64,000 nt of DNA from CALSMU01 sp965230225. Its GTDB lineage: Bacteria > Bacteroidota > Bacteroidia > Flavobacteriales_D > Parvicellaceae. Positions 53,551 to 63,300 of this stretch are shown here, one piece after another; within the stretch, counting starts at the first letter, position 1, and the number at the start of each line of letters is the position of its first letter. The stretch spans positions 62,001 to 126,000 of the forward strand of contig CBDDKM010000008.1 in the NCBI GenBank assembly GCA_965230225.1, written 5' to 3'. The notes beneath the pieces are model-generated. The model was not told the DNA's origin and searched no databases. It saw only the letters and a program-made list of their open reading frames with translations. The translations under genes were made by a program, and so were the position numbers.

Positions 53551-53760
53551 ATAATCTTTTTACTTCCTATTCCGATATTCACAATTAATAAAATCACTCT
53601 TTCGTAATTCATTAGTTTTCAGCTCGTTCGTAATTACGAACGATCTTATACAGGAATATTAGCTTTTCTAAAACCTCTGAAATCAAGGACTTCATCAATT
53701 TCTCCTCTACTTTATCTTCTCTATCATTCATTTTTTGGTTCTGAGGAGGTGCCAGGTGCC
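53551..53760 (-). repeat. Dispersed ~200-bp repeat, unit c
   Basis: A full-length unit starting ATAATCTTTTTACTTCC, with the perfect 18-bp palindrome CGTTCGTAATTACGAACG (53625-53642), a minus-strand mini-frame starting MNDREDKVEEKLMKSLIS, and the end TTCTGAGGAGGTGCC (53739-53753) followed by a second AGGTGCC. The gene on the minus strand stops 10 bases further on. Confidence 0.75.
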
Positions 53761-53769
53761 GCGTACTTA

Positions 53770-54078
53770 CTACCAATTTGAAATGATTACTCCTAGAGGA
53801 GTGCCAATAAATATTAAAGCAAAAAAATACCTCCATAAATAATAAATCCTTCTATTATAAATTTGAACTATTTCATTTAGTTTTTGGTCTTTATATTTAA
53901 TGTCGATGGGGACAGGAAACCGATCCGCTATATTTGACTTATTACTATAAAATTTTGATTCAAAACCTGTCCCATTTTTTTTACAATAACTGAAATATCT
54001 ACCATACTGAATTTGAGACCTTAGGTACATTACTCCTAAAGGAATTAACGACAACATAATAATAACTGCTCCTAACAT
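53770..54078 (-). CDS. Small membrane protein next to the RHS locus (immunity-type)
   Basis: 102 residues with a membrane helix at each end (LGAVIIMLSLIPLGVMYL and YFFALIFIGTPLGVIISNW) and a polar Lys/Tyr/Asn-rich middle between them, probably periplasmic or cytoplasmic. No family was recognised. It is one of several small minus-strand genes downstream of the RHS gene, separated from each other by the dispersed repeats. An immunity or accessory role is inferred only from position. Confidence 0.5.
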   Translation of the reverse strand: MLGAVIIMLSLIPLGVMYLRSQIQYGRYFSYCKKNGTGFESKFYSNKSNIADRFPVPIDIKYKDQKLNEIVQIYNRRIYYLWRYFFALIFIGTPLGVIISNW

Positions 54079-54162
54079 AATTATAAAACATCTTTTATTA
54101 ATGATAGAACTCTTTTGGTAAAGTTGTATTCTACAACAGTAAACTTACTTAATTCTTTTAAT

Positions 54163-54342
54163 TTAGTTCACAACCAGTAAAATCACTCTTTCGTAACTCA
54201 TTAGTTTTCAGTCTGTTCGTTATTACGAACGCCCTTATACAGGAATATTGGCTTTTCTAAAACCTCTGAAATCAAGGACTTTACCTATTTCTTCTCTAAT
54301 ATTTCTTCTCTATCAATCATTTTTTGGTTCTGAAAAGGTGCC
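54163..54342 (-). repeat. Dispersed ~200-bp repeat, unit d
   Basis: Begins TTAGTTCACAACCAGTAAAATC (near the left end of the full unit), carries the TTCGTTATTACGAA palindrome and ends TTCTGAAAAGGTGCC (54328-54342). Its mini-frame is interrupted. Confidence 0.75.
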
Positions 54343-54343
54343 G

Positions 54344-54383
54344 GGCTTTAGTTTTATTCATTTTTTGGTTCTGAAAAGGTGCC
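54344..54383 (-). repeat. Short repeat form, unit e
   Basis: 40 bp: GGCTTTAGTTTTATTC, then the common end with TTCTGAAAAGGTGCC (54369-54383). It sits directly against the stop codon of the lipoprotein gene at 54384. The same short form recurs at 55288-55327. Confidence 0.65.
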
Positions 54384-55157
54384 TTAAAGTGTTGGTGGGG
54401 CTTCTGCTAGTTTACACTCCCCTTCCCCAGAATATTCCTTACTACCTTTTTCATCTTTCAAATTCCATTCATAGGAATATGATGCATTCTTCTTATTCAT
54501 GCTTGGTATTTGCAAGCTAAAGTAATTATTCTCAAGGCCAAACCAATATTTATGGGATATTATAGTGTCAAGAGACTCATTATTTATTCTAATTGAAATT
54601 TCAAATTCCATATTTGGTGGAATAGCAACGTAGAAACTAGCTCTATCCATATTTTCCTTATCTAATATTTCAAGAAATGAATAGAGAACTGGATTTCCCT
54701 TAATGTTATCTATTTCTCCATTAATATAAGAAGCAGAAAACAATTCTTTCGGGTTTCTATATCCGTACTTTATTATCTGTCCATTTTCTGCATAATCTAG
54801 CCAATCACCTTGATAATTCCCTCTATAGTAAGCTCCAACAGATTGTATTGAATCATTTGAATAAAATGAAATTGTTTCACCATTCTTTTCCCCATTTTCG
54901 TATGCTACGTACTGATAACCTCCTGTCTCAGAGCTCGCATGAAAACAAATACCTTCCCTTAACTCATTAACGTACATTGACGAATCAATTAATAAACCAT
55001 TTTTAAAAACCATTTTAATCTCCGTACTATCATTTACTTTCTTAAATCTTTCCAAATAAGGGTTGGTCTCCCTATTCTCCTCTGGTTCTGAAGATTCTGT
55101 ACAAGACAACATTCCTATAATTAATATTAAAGTAGAATGTATTATAATATTCTTCAT
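54384..55157 (-). CDS. Lipoprotein with MORN-like repeats (immunity-type)
   Basis: 257 residues. The lipobox LIIGMLSC puts the lipidated Cys at about residue 19. Residues 70-140 contain MORN-variant units (AYENGEKNGETISFYSNDS, YRGNYQGDWLDYAENGQIIK) like those found in many small proteins beside Bacteroidota polymorphic toxins. The C-terminal half is a beta-rich domain with a late Cys. It resembles in type the lipoprotein that overlaps the RHS gene. An immunity role is possible but unproven. Confidence 0.6.
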   Translation of the reverse strand: MKNIIIHSTLILIIGMLSCTESSEPEENRETNPYLERFKKVNDSTEIKMVFKNGLLIDSSMYVNELREGICFHASSETGGYQYVAYENGEKNGETISFYSNDSIQSVGAYYRGNYQGDWLDYAENGQIIKYGYRNPKELFSASYINGEIDNIKGNPVLYSFLEILDKENMDRASFYVAIPPNMEFEISIRINNESLDTIISHKYWFGLENNYFSLQIPSMNKKNASYSYEWNLKDEKGSKEYSGEGECKLAEAPPTL

Positions 55158-55287
55158 CTATTTATTTTTTAATTTATTATTATACTGGAAACTTGATAAT
55201 TCTACCAATTTTAAAGCTTTAAACTAAACTCGATCATAATTTTATTTCTTTTGATTTTTCACGTAATCTAACATCTTTTGGAAATTA

Positions 55288-55327
55288 GGCTTTAGTTTTA
55301 TTCATTTTTTGGTTCTGAGGAGGTGCC
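55288..55327 (-). repeat. Short repeat form, unit f
   Basis: GGCTTTAGTTTTATTC plus the common end TTCTGAGGAGGTGCC (55313-55327); 38 of its 40 bases match unit e. Confidence 0.65.
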
Positions 55328-55416
55328 TCTCTTTTTGTGCTTTTCAAATTTTCTATAAATTGATTTCCAACTACTTACAAAGTTTTCTTAAAAAAACAAC
55401 TCTTTTGATACGTTAC

Positions 55417-55686
55417 CTAATTAGCACCAAGTATTTTTACCACAGCTAATAAACTTTCTAGATCACTTTCATTTCCATTGAAAGTCTCTTTAGCTTTGCT
55501 TCCATTTATTTCTAATTTTTCAATTTTCCAATTATCATCATCATTCTTATCAATCACCCTTATCAGGACATCTCCATCCTCAAAAAAACATGAATATATC
55601 ATACGATTGAAATCATCCTTCTTTAAATGTTTTGGATAAACAAAGCTTGTAAACCCTAAGCTTTTCAATTTATGTTGACTAATCAT
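55417..55686 (-). CDS. Small soluble protein of unknown function (immunity-type)
   Basis: 89 residues, no signal peptide, acidic C-terminal half. The pattern FFEDGDVLIRVIDKNDDDNW followed by KIEKLEING and a C-terminal helix ESDLESLLAVVKIL suggests a compact alpha/beta fold. No family was recognised. It belongs to the series of small minus-strand genes between the RHS gene and the dispersed repeats. Confidence 0.45.
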   Translation of the reverse strand: MISQHKLKSLGFTSFVYPKHLKKDDFNRMIYSCFFEDGDVLIRVIDKNDDDNWKIEKLEINGSKAKETFNGNESDLESLLAVVKILGAN

Positions 55687-55732
55687 ACCTAATTATTTAA
55701 ATATTACATCTACTGAAGTATAGTTTCCATGA

Positions 55733-56059
55733 GTACGTTTCACCATTGTCCAAAATTACAGCTCTTTCTGGATTAGAGGAGAAAGGGCTAAATCTTCATA
55801 TAAAAAGATTCGTTCTCAAATTAGAAATAGGTTCACTGTTAAAGAAGAAGCTGAATTTGTAAAACAAGTCTTTTCTACTATTTCATCAATTGAACAATTC
55901 CCAAAAGCTTTCCCTAAGTCAGAACAAAAAAAATTGAAATCTACCCGTAGAGCTGTTATTCATCCACACTGCTCATTGTTTTATCGAATCGAAAATAAAC
56001 AATCCATCAGATTGTTATTATTTTGGGATAATAGAGATAACCCTAATAAATTATCTTAG
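55733..56059 (+). pseudogene. ParE/RelE-type toxin gene without start codon
   Basis: An open frame of 108 codons ends in TAG at 56057-56059. It contains FTVKEEAEFVKQVFSTISSI, FPKSEQKKLKSTRRAVIHPH, CSLFYRIENK and LLLFWDNRDNPNKLS, the typical C-terminal two thirds of Bacteroidota ParE/RelE toxins. No ATG, GTG or TTG lies in frame before this part, and no antitoxin gene is seen. The N-terminus has decayed. Confidence 0.6.
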
Positions 56060-56231
56060 GCATCTTTCCCACCGCTCAGAATCATTACCTTATTTCAATG
56101 GACTACCATTTAGACGAAACACTTCTTATAATGTCACTTTTTAACTCGAAAAAATTTGTCTTATTTCACCAACACGTTTGATACACGTTAAACGAACTTA
56201 CTGCGATACAGACGATTTAAGACCATGAAAA

Positions 56232-56253
56232 AGGCCTAAGTATACTCAGGCCT
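56232..56253. terminator. Near-perfect 22-bp palindrome, possible terminator
   Basis: AGGCCTAAGTATACTCAGGCCT preceded by an A5 run. One position pair does not match. Confidence 0.5.
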
Positions 56254-56354
56254 CACTTAATTTTATCTGTTTTTTCGTTTTATTGATTTTCTTTCTACTG
56301 ATTATCTGTATGTTACAAATTCGTTTTGAAATACCAACACGTTTGATACGTTAC

Positions 56355-56507
56355 CATGGTCCAGCCTTCCTGGTTGGTTACGGATCCGCTTTCGCGGTCC
56401 TTGGCGATCTTCATTACCCGGTTGCCGGTTTCATCATAAAGGGTGAATTATGAGGATATTGTGGCGCCAAAGGATCAACAGCAAAGAACCTACCTAACCT
56501 TGGGACA
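56355..56507 (-). pseudogene. Orphan RHS core fragments
   Basis: 56355-56444 reads on the minus strand TLYDETGNRVMKIAKDRESG then SVTNQEGWTM, nearly the same peptide as in the giant RHS gene (YDEMGNRVMKIAKDRESGAV) but with GC-richer codons. 56457-56507 reads VPRLGRFFAVDPLAP, the conserved RHS core end. The two pieces are joined out of register, so this is debris of another RHS gene. It is preceded by ACCAACACGTTTGATAC (56333-56349), which also occurs at 56168-56184. Confidence 0.75.
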
Positions 56508-56987
56508 CTACCCAATTCCCACAACCAACTCTAACTGATTAATTATAGAATCTATTTTGTTCAGATTACTTCGTATTCTTTTATTTCGTTTTATCATTAC
56601 TAATACAGAGTACCCTACCCATAAAAAAGAAAAAATTAAAGGAAATACAATCAATAAAACCTTCATAAGATTTGATAAATCACCAACAAACAAACTAACT
56701 AAACATAAGTATAGAACGCCAAAAAATATTAACTTCTTATTCAAAGATGCGAAAAACTTATATTCCTCAAATACTGGTAAAGAATCGATAAGAACAAAAG
56801 CTTGCTGGTTCTGATTAAGCATTTGGTTACTTAGTAAAAACTTTCTAGTAGATTCGTACAACTCTATAAATTCAAAGTACACTTTTTCCTCTATTCCTAA
56901 GAACAACTTTAATTGATTAATTTTTTCTCGTAATGTAAAAATTGTCCTAGAGAACAAAGGCACATCCAATTCATTAGCAATTGACAT
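56508..56987 (-). CDS. Small membrane protein downstream of the RHS gene
   Basis: 159 residues: an amphipathic helical N-terminal part (about 1-80, FSRTIFTLREKINQLKLFLG) and two adjacent membrane helices (about 84-132, KLIFFGVLYLCLVSLFVGDL and VFPLIFSFLWVGYSVLVMI), then a basic coiled tail (KRNKRIRSNLNKIDSIINQL). It starts 4 bases after the stop of the lipoprotein gene and is part of the RHS transcript. Immunity proteins against membrane-active toxins can look like this; the role is inference. Confidence 0.5.
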   Translation of the reverse strand: MSIANELDVPLFSRTIFTLREKINQLKLFLGIEEKVYFEFIELYESTRKFLLSNQMLNQNQQAFVLIDSLPVFEEYKFFASLNKKLIFFGVLYLCLVSLFVGDLSNLMKVLLIVFPLIFSFLWVGYSVLVMIKRNKRIRSNLNKIDSIINQLELVVGIG

Positions 56988-56991
56988 AACA

Positions 56992-57375
56992 TTAATCCTT
57001 TACATCTATTCGTTTAATTTTTTCTCCATTTTTATATAAATATTTGGAGAGTACCTTTCCTGATGGAGTATAACAAGTCATAATCCCATTGAGCTTTCCA
57101 TCCTCATTGTAACCAACACAATTTACAATATTACTGTCCATATAGTTTGTGAATCTTTCTCTCGTCCCTTCCAGTTTTTCAACGGTCATCATTAGGAAGC
57201 CATCCTCTCGATATATAGAATCACTTATCAACTCTCCATTTGCAAAACATTTCTTTTCTTTCAATGTACCATTCTCAAAATAATAATTCTGACAAGTTTG
57301 TTCCAAATTATTTGAATCACATCCAAATAAATGCAGAAAAAACACTATAAAAATCACCAATCTATTTATTCTCAT
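56992..57375 (-). CDS. Lipoprotein with MORN-like repeats, overlapping the RHS gene (candidate immunity protein)
   Basis: 127 residues from the ATG at 57375, chosen because it begins the signal peptide MRINRLVIFIVFFLHLFGC; the frame is open 54 codons further upstream, inside the RHS gene. The lipobox Cys is about residue 19. MORN-like units follow: YYFENGTLKEKKCFANGELI, SIYREDGFLM, YNEDGKLNGIMTCYTPSGKV. The start codon overlaps the RHS stop by 14 bases, so translation is coupled. That is the usual place for an immunity gene. Confidence 0.65.
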   Translation of the reverse strand: MRINRLVIFIVFFLHLFGCDSNNLEQTCQNYYFENGTLKEKKCFANGELISDSIYREDGFLMMTVEKLEGTRERFTNYMDSNIVNCVGYNEDGKLNGIMTCYTPSGKVLSKYLYKNGEKIKRIDVKD

Positions 57376-60300
57376 ACTCAAACCTTTCCAAATTATTTGG
57401 AGTAAATCCTTGACCAACAAATAACTCAGTTGGTACCCAATATACATATTTCGGTCGATAGCCCAAAACCTTCTCAGCAGATTTCGAAGATTCAAATAAG
57501 TGCATTGTAGGTGTAACATGGTATGTTCTGGTCTCATCTAGCTCACGATCAGAATATACAAATAAATAAGGATTAGTCAGATTTCCTGAACTCAATTCCC
57601 CAGACATATACAATTGCATTCCATACAAAGTGTTCTGAGCAGTTTGATAATTAAACTCAAATTGTTCATCGTACAACCTTTGTGCTTCAAACTCACCTGC
57701 CATCATAACCATTGAAAATCCTAAACTTAATGTCAAACTTCCAATAGATGCTCCTCTTGCAGTATAACCTGCCTCAAGCAATTCAGCTTCAAATACAGAT
57801 GCGATATAACCACCTCCATACTCATCTACCAGTCCCCCAGGAGTCGCTACAACATCAAAGTCTTCAGAAGGCTTCCAACCTAACCAAGTAGAATATTGTA
57901 AAGAAAAACCACCAGCTCCTGCAAGATTCTCTCCAAGAAATCTAGCTAAACTACTTTTACTTGAAGTCATTAGTTCAGGAATCGCCCAAGTCGCTAATTT
58001 TTGCATTGATAATCCTGCTGCAGAATTTAAAAAAGACCCTGACGAGACTCTATTTCCAAAATGAGGATGGAAACTTGTAAGTGATTCTACAGGTTTTCCG
58101 TCAATAAGTTCACTAGCCAAAATAGCCTCCTCACCTGAAACCTTAGAAGGAGTAGTCCCTGCAACTCCACCAGTAACTCCAGCAGTAACTGTTTCAGCTA
58201 ACGACTTCTTACCATCGCCAGGACCTTCAGCGGCTAACCCTTTGGGATCACTTAACAACACAGGATTGTTATCATAGGCTGCATAAGGACTTTGCCAAGG
58301 AAATGACGAAGCCAATGGATCCAAACTCAACCATCTACCTAACCTAGGATCATACTGTCTAAATTCAGTGGTATAACTCGTACCAGAAATACCCTTCACT
58401 TCATCATCCTTCTCCATACCATTGAACCCATATCTATAACCTTCCTCATTCCCGCTTCTACCTTCCATGACCATTCCGAATGGGTAGTAATCGGAGTAAG
58501 ACTGTACATCTGGCTCGTAGTAGTCTACAATAGCGTCTGTACCTGTAATTAGCTCATAGTCTCCTGCTGATGGAGTATAGTAGTATACATCTAATCCAGA
58601 GTCGTAAGAGTAATCTTCTGCTGTTCCACCTACATAGCTGTACTTTTTAGTGTCCATAGCTAGCTTCTTATCAGACACTACTGCTAGTACGTTTCCTAAG
58701 TGGTTAGACAGTTCGTATTTCTTGTTACCCACTTCTCTTTGGTAGAATCCAAAGTCAGCTTCTGTTCCTTCGTCTGTTTCAGTAATGTCATAATCATCAA
58801 ACCATCCATCAGAAGTGTAACTGCTTACTTCCATTCTACGGTAGTAAATCATCTCGTCGTGGTCTTTTAACCCTTCTCTACTACTTCCGTAAATTGGATG
58901 ATCCATCAGTTTAGTGGTCTCCTTAATGTCTCCTGCTGCTACTTCTTCGTAAGTAGTTTTATAAGTAGCCATTGGAGTTCCTGATGCATCCATTACGTAG
59001 TGGGTAATGGTCCAGCCTTCCTGATTGGTTACTGCTCCGCTTTCTCTGTCTTTAGCAATCTTCATTACACGGTTACCCATTTCATCGTACAGGAACATCA
59101 CATCGTCCTCACTATCTACATCTCTTTGTACTTCTCTTACTTTTCCATTTTGGTACCAGGTAATGTCTCTGATGTTTTCAGCTACATCTTGAATCAGACT
59201 TCCACGGGCATCATATGAGTAGTTCGTACTGGATTGATCATCAATATCATCCGCCCAGTTTCCACTGGCTATGTCATCATCTACATAATCTAACTGGTTT
59301 GTTCCAGCTGTGTAGTGATACGTAAAGTTATCCATAGGTCTGGTGGCCGCTGTACCATGGGCATGTCGGATAATGGACAACAGGTTACCGTTACCATCGT
59401 AAGTATACCCAGCATTGTAATCTCCACTATTAGAGGCAGTAGAATATTTACTACCTAAATAAGTGGCTACAGTATCGATACGCTGTAACTGATCGTACTG
59501 GTAGATACTAGCATTCAAGTCCTGAGCTACCTGACTGGTGTTCATCAATGCTGTTGCCATGTGACGGATGTTTCCGTTGTATAAGTTAGCTCCTAAATTT
59601 CCATACAATGGGTTTCCGGAAACTACATTATCTAAATCACTAAAAAAGTTATCGTAGCTAGTTCCTCCTATGCTTTCATAATCATTTTCGTGGTATCCAA
59701 GGGTAAATCCAAAGGCATCTATTGCAAAGTATTTGTGCATTTGACCAGAGCCGTATACTCCCTCAATGCTTCCATCTCTTCCCATGTCTTGCTCAGCTAT
59801 TAACTGGTTCCCATTGGTTCCTTTGAGCCATCCATTAATGTTGTAGGCATAATCGATTCCCTGTACCTGATCTTCTCCAATTTCCTTTCTGGCCAATGGC
59901 CCATGTTGATAGTACAGGTACTTAGCATCCTGATCCCAGATAATTCCATCCTGAGAAGTAGAGGCGGTTACCAATCGGTTATCCGCATCGTAAGTATAAC
60001 GGTGCTTGAACTGATCTACTTCTCCTTTTTGGTAAGTTACTTCGTTAACGTTTCCGCTAATCAAATCGTAATCGTAATCCAAACGCTTTAGGTGATGACC
60101 AATGGCCTCCAGATAAGCATTTTCTTTGTACAATACGTTTACATTTCCATGAATATCGTACCCATAATACGATGCAAACAGGTAATCAGGATCATCTTTA
60201 GTGGTACTCCAATAATAGCTTGCCGCTACCCTGTTTCTTAAGAAAGAACTCTCTGCAGCTGTAAGTGGAGATGTTACCCCGGCTCTTACAGCATCGTAAT

Positions 60301-63300
60301 CCGTTGCTGTTACTTCTTTGTAATAAGGAACAGAGGCTCCATAGGTCCAATCGTTCCAGTTATCCGGATAGTTATCCGCATTTAATTCTGTTTCTGTTGG
60401 ATCAGTATCGGCATGTAAGATTCCACTCTCCACCAATCTTCCTTGCTCATCGTATTTTACATAGCTGTACTCTGCTTGAGTGAAACTAGCCTGACGAGCA
60501 TCTTGTGAAGCCACCAATCGGCCAATGTTATCGTACCAGAATCGGCTAGAGTAATGACCTGCCTGAACAGCTGATATTTCATATCCTCCTACCAACAACT
60601 GACCAGTTCCTATACCTGCAATGGCATTAATGGTACCTGTTACCGGTACTGTTTGAGACTCCCAGGTGGTGGCTCCATCATTAGTGGTTTCCATTACACT
60701 GTTTCCTGCTATGTATCCATCTTGTTCGGTACTAAAATGAAGGTCTAGAATGGAGGTTCCTGCCGTTGCATTGCTATACACATTGGTCCAGGTAGCCCCA
60801 TCATCATCCGAATAGTAAGCATAAGCATTGTTGTTAGAAGAAACTACCTTAATTCCTCCTATATAAATATCGCCAATTGGCGTAATCGAAATCGCATATC
60901 CTGTAAATGATCCATGAAGTGAAGCAGCAGCAGCTACTGACCAACTTCCAGAATGGGTCATCTTAATGGTTCTTCCGGATGCACCTACTGCAAATCCTTT
61001 GGTAGGAGATTCAAATGCAATATCTTCCAGATTGTCAGTATAAGATCCATTTGTCAGGTCGGTAGTACTAAAGTTTGTTCCATCAAAATCTATTTGAATG
61101 ATCTTTCCTGAGTTTCCTACTGCTACTGCACTATTTCCATCGAAATATCGAATGGCATTTAAGGCTTGTCCTACTCCACTTAATGTTCTTGAACTCCAAT
61201 TATCTCCTCCATCGGAAGTCGTGTAAACAACAGGTTCTCCTGAGTTTAAATCTCCAACGGCAATTCCATGGTTGACATCCACAAAATCAACCCCATTTAT
61301 CCTTGCACTTGCTGTGTGTTGTGGATCCCAGGTCTCTCCACCATCTTCTGTTTTGTATATTTCACCATCTTTCCCTCCAGCATAACCAATATTGGTCGTT
61401 ACCATATCCAGCGCTGTAATTTGTGCAGCTGAGGTTCCAGGAGGATTTGTACTAGAAACTATATAGTCCCAGGTACCTGTAGTTTTTGTATCAGGTGTGT
61501 TTTGAGATACTAACTGGTTCAATGAGTTATAGTAATAATGGGTAACCATGCTGTGCTGTGCTTTTACAAAAGCATGTGTTGGATCGGTTGGATCCTCTCG
61601 GTACTCCGCTGTAGCATCCAGTTCTGCACTGGTTAGTAAGGTTACCCCTTCCGGCGGAACTGTTCTGGTTAGGTTCCCGGCCTGATCGTGATAAAACAAG
61701 GTGTAGTGATACTCATAATCTTTGGCTGTTAAATCAAAAGACTCTGCAAAATTACTGCTCCCATCTAAATTGAAACAATGAGTAACATAAGCATCAATAA
61801 AGATTTGAGTATACTCTTGAAGCATTTCGTAGTACTCTGCTGAAGCCTGTGCTGAAGCCAATCCTTCTACTCCGATTGAATCGCATGGATCAAACTCCGG
61901 CTCACAATACGACAACAACTCTTCGTAATTTGCGCGGATGTTGTTCATGATAGATGTTGAAAGGGTGTTGTCATTGTCTTTACAATGGTCCTTCCACAAT
62001 TTTAATGTGTCATCGTCTACCGTAATTCCGTACATTACCAAGTATTCAGCTTGCATCTCAGTATACACCTGAGCTGATGTTGGTGTTCCTGATCCAGACC
62101 AATCGTAGTAAATCTCATCGTACATGGAGTTTAACTCTTCACACATACAATCAGGAATATCCGGGCAGAACAGGTCCATGGTTCCCAGAGTCACCGAAGT
62201 GCCCCCAATGTCCAACTTAATGATTTCTCCATCTAGAGAAACATCGTGTACCTTAACAATTAATTCTGTTCCGTTTTGATATACATATAATCCAGGGTAA
62301 GAGTACTCTGTTAGCTCCACAAAAATAGAATCTGCCCAAGTCAAAGCCCCAGGTGCAGGATTAGAACTACAATTCAAATCAACTTCATTTCCAACTAATG
62401 TTGTTCCGATATAAATTCTTGGCGAAGCATACCCTGAAGTACTACAAACATTAATTTGCTCCAAATCAAATGTATCTGCCACGTAACAGTAGTAATATTG
62501 ATTCGATAAATCATCATGCATATCATTCAGGTCCGTAGTATCGCCTGCGTTTCCGGTGGTATAGGTCTCATCTAAATGATAAGGATCCTGAAAGTGTAAC
62601 TGGAAACCTTCGTAATCTCCATCACATCCTGTTATGCCTGAATCGTCCGCCACCATGTCTGGTAAATCTCCCGAACCGGTATCAAACTGATCACACAGGT
62701 ATTTACATCCATCGGTGATTTTCTCATCGGAAATCATCTCTTGTTTTTTATGGATGTAGTAATACTTCCACATGTTCCAGTAATCATCCATCGTTGGGCT
62801 GGTATAGGCTGCATCGGTGGCATCCACCGCATCTTCCCAGATGCTATTGGCTCCGCTCACCGCCATAATTCCGGTGGTGCTTTCATTCAACAGCATGGCA
62901 TCATCCACGTCGCCCAACAGAGTATTTCCGGACATGTAATCATTATCAATAATTCCTGTAGCATCCGTTACGTTAGCAGGATCAGTTACGTTTTGAACCC
63001 ACCCATTTTGGTAAGCTGCACTCCAGGTAGTTACGTTGATTAACTCATGGTTATAAGCCTCCGTTTCTGCCTCTGCTACACACCACTTATAGTGGCAATA
63101 TTCCGGGTGAAAATCCACTAATCCGTAATACACCGTACCATTATCTGCTGTAGCACTCTGTGGTAAGGTATCTGCCCAGGCTGGATCCCAGTTATCAATC
63201 ACCTCCTGCCAGGTGTCTACTCCTGTTGGAAACCCAAAATCACTCCAGAAACTCCCTGAAGTCTTTAAGGTATTGTCCCACAGGTCTACAACATTGGCAT

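Noticed and set aside
53612..53836. 74-residue minus-strand gene
   Set aside because: Its second half is the mini-frame of dispersed repeat unit c; the first half overlaps the end of the gene at 53770 in another frame.
62741..63043. 100-codon plus-strand frame inside the RHS gene
   Set aside because: It is a shadow of the giant gene's coding sequence; composition is explained by the antisense reading.
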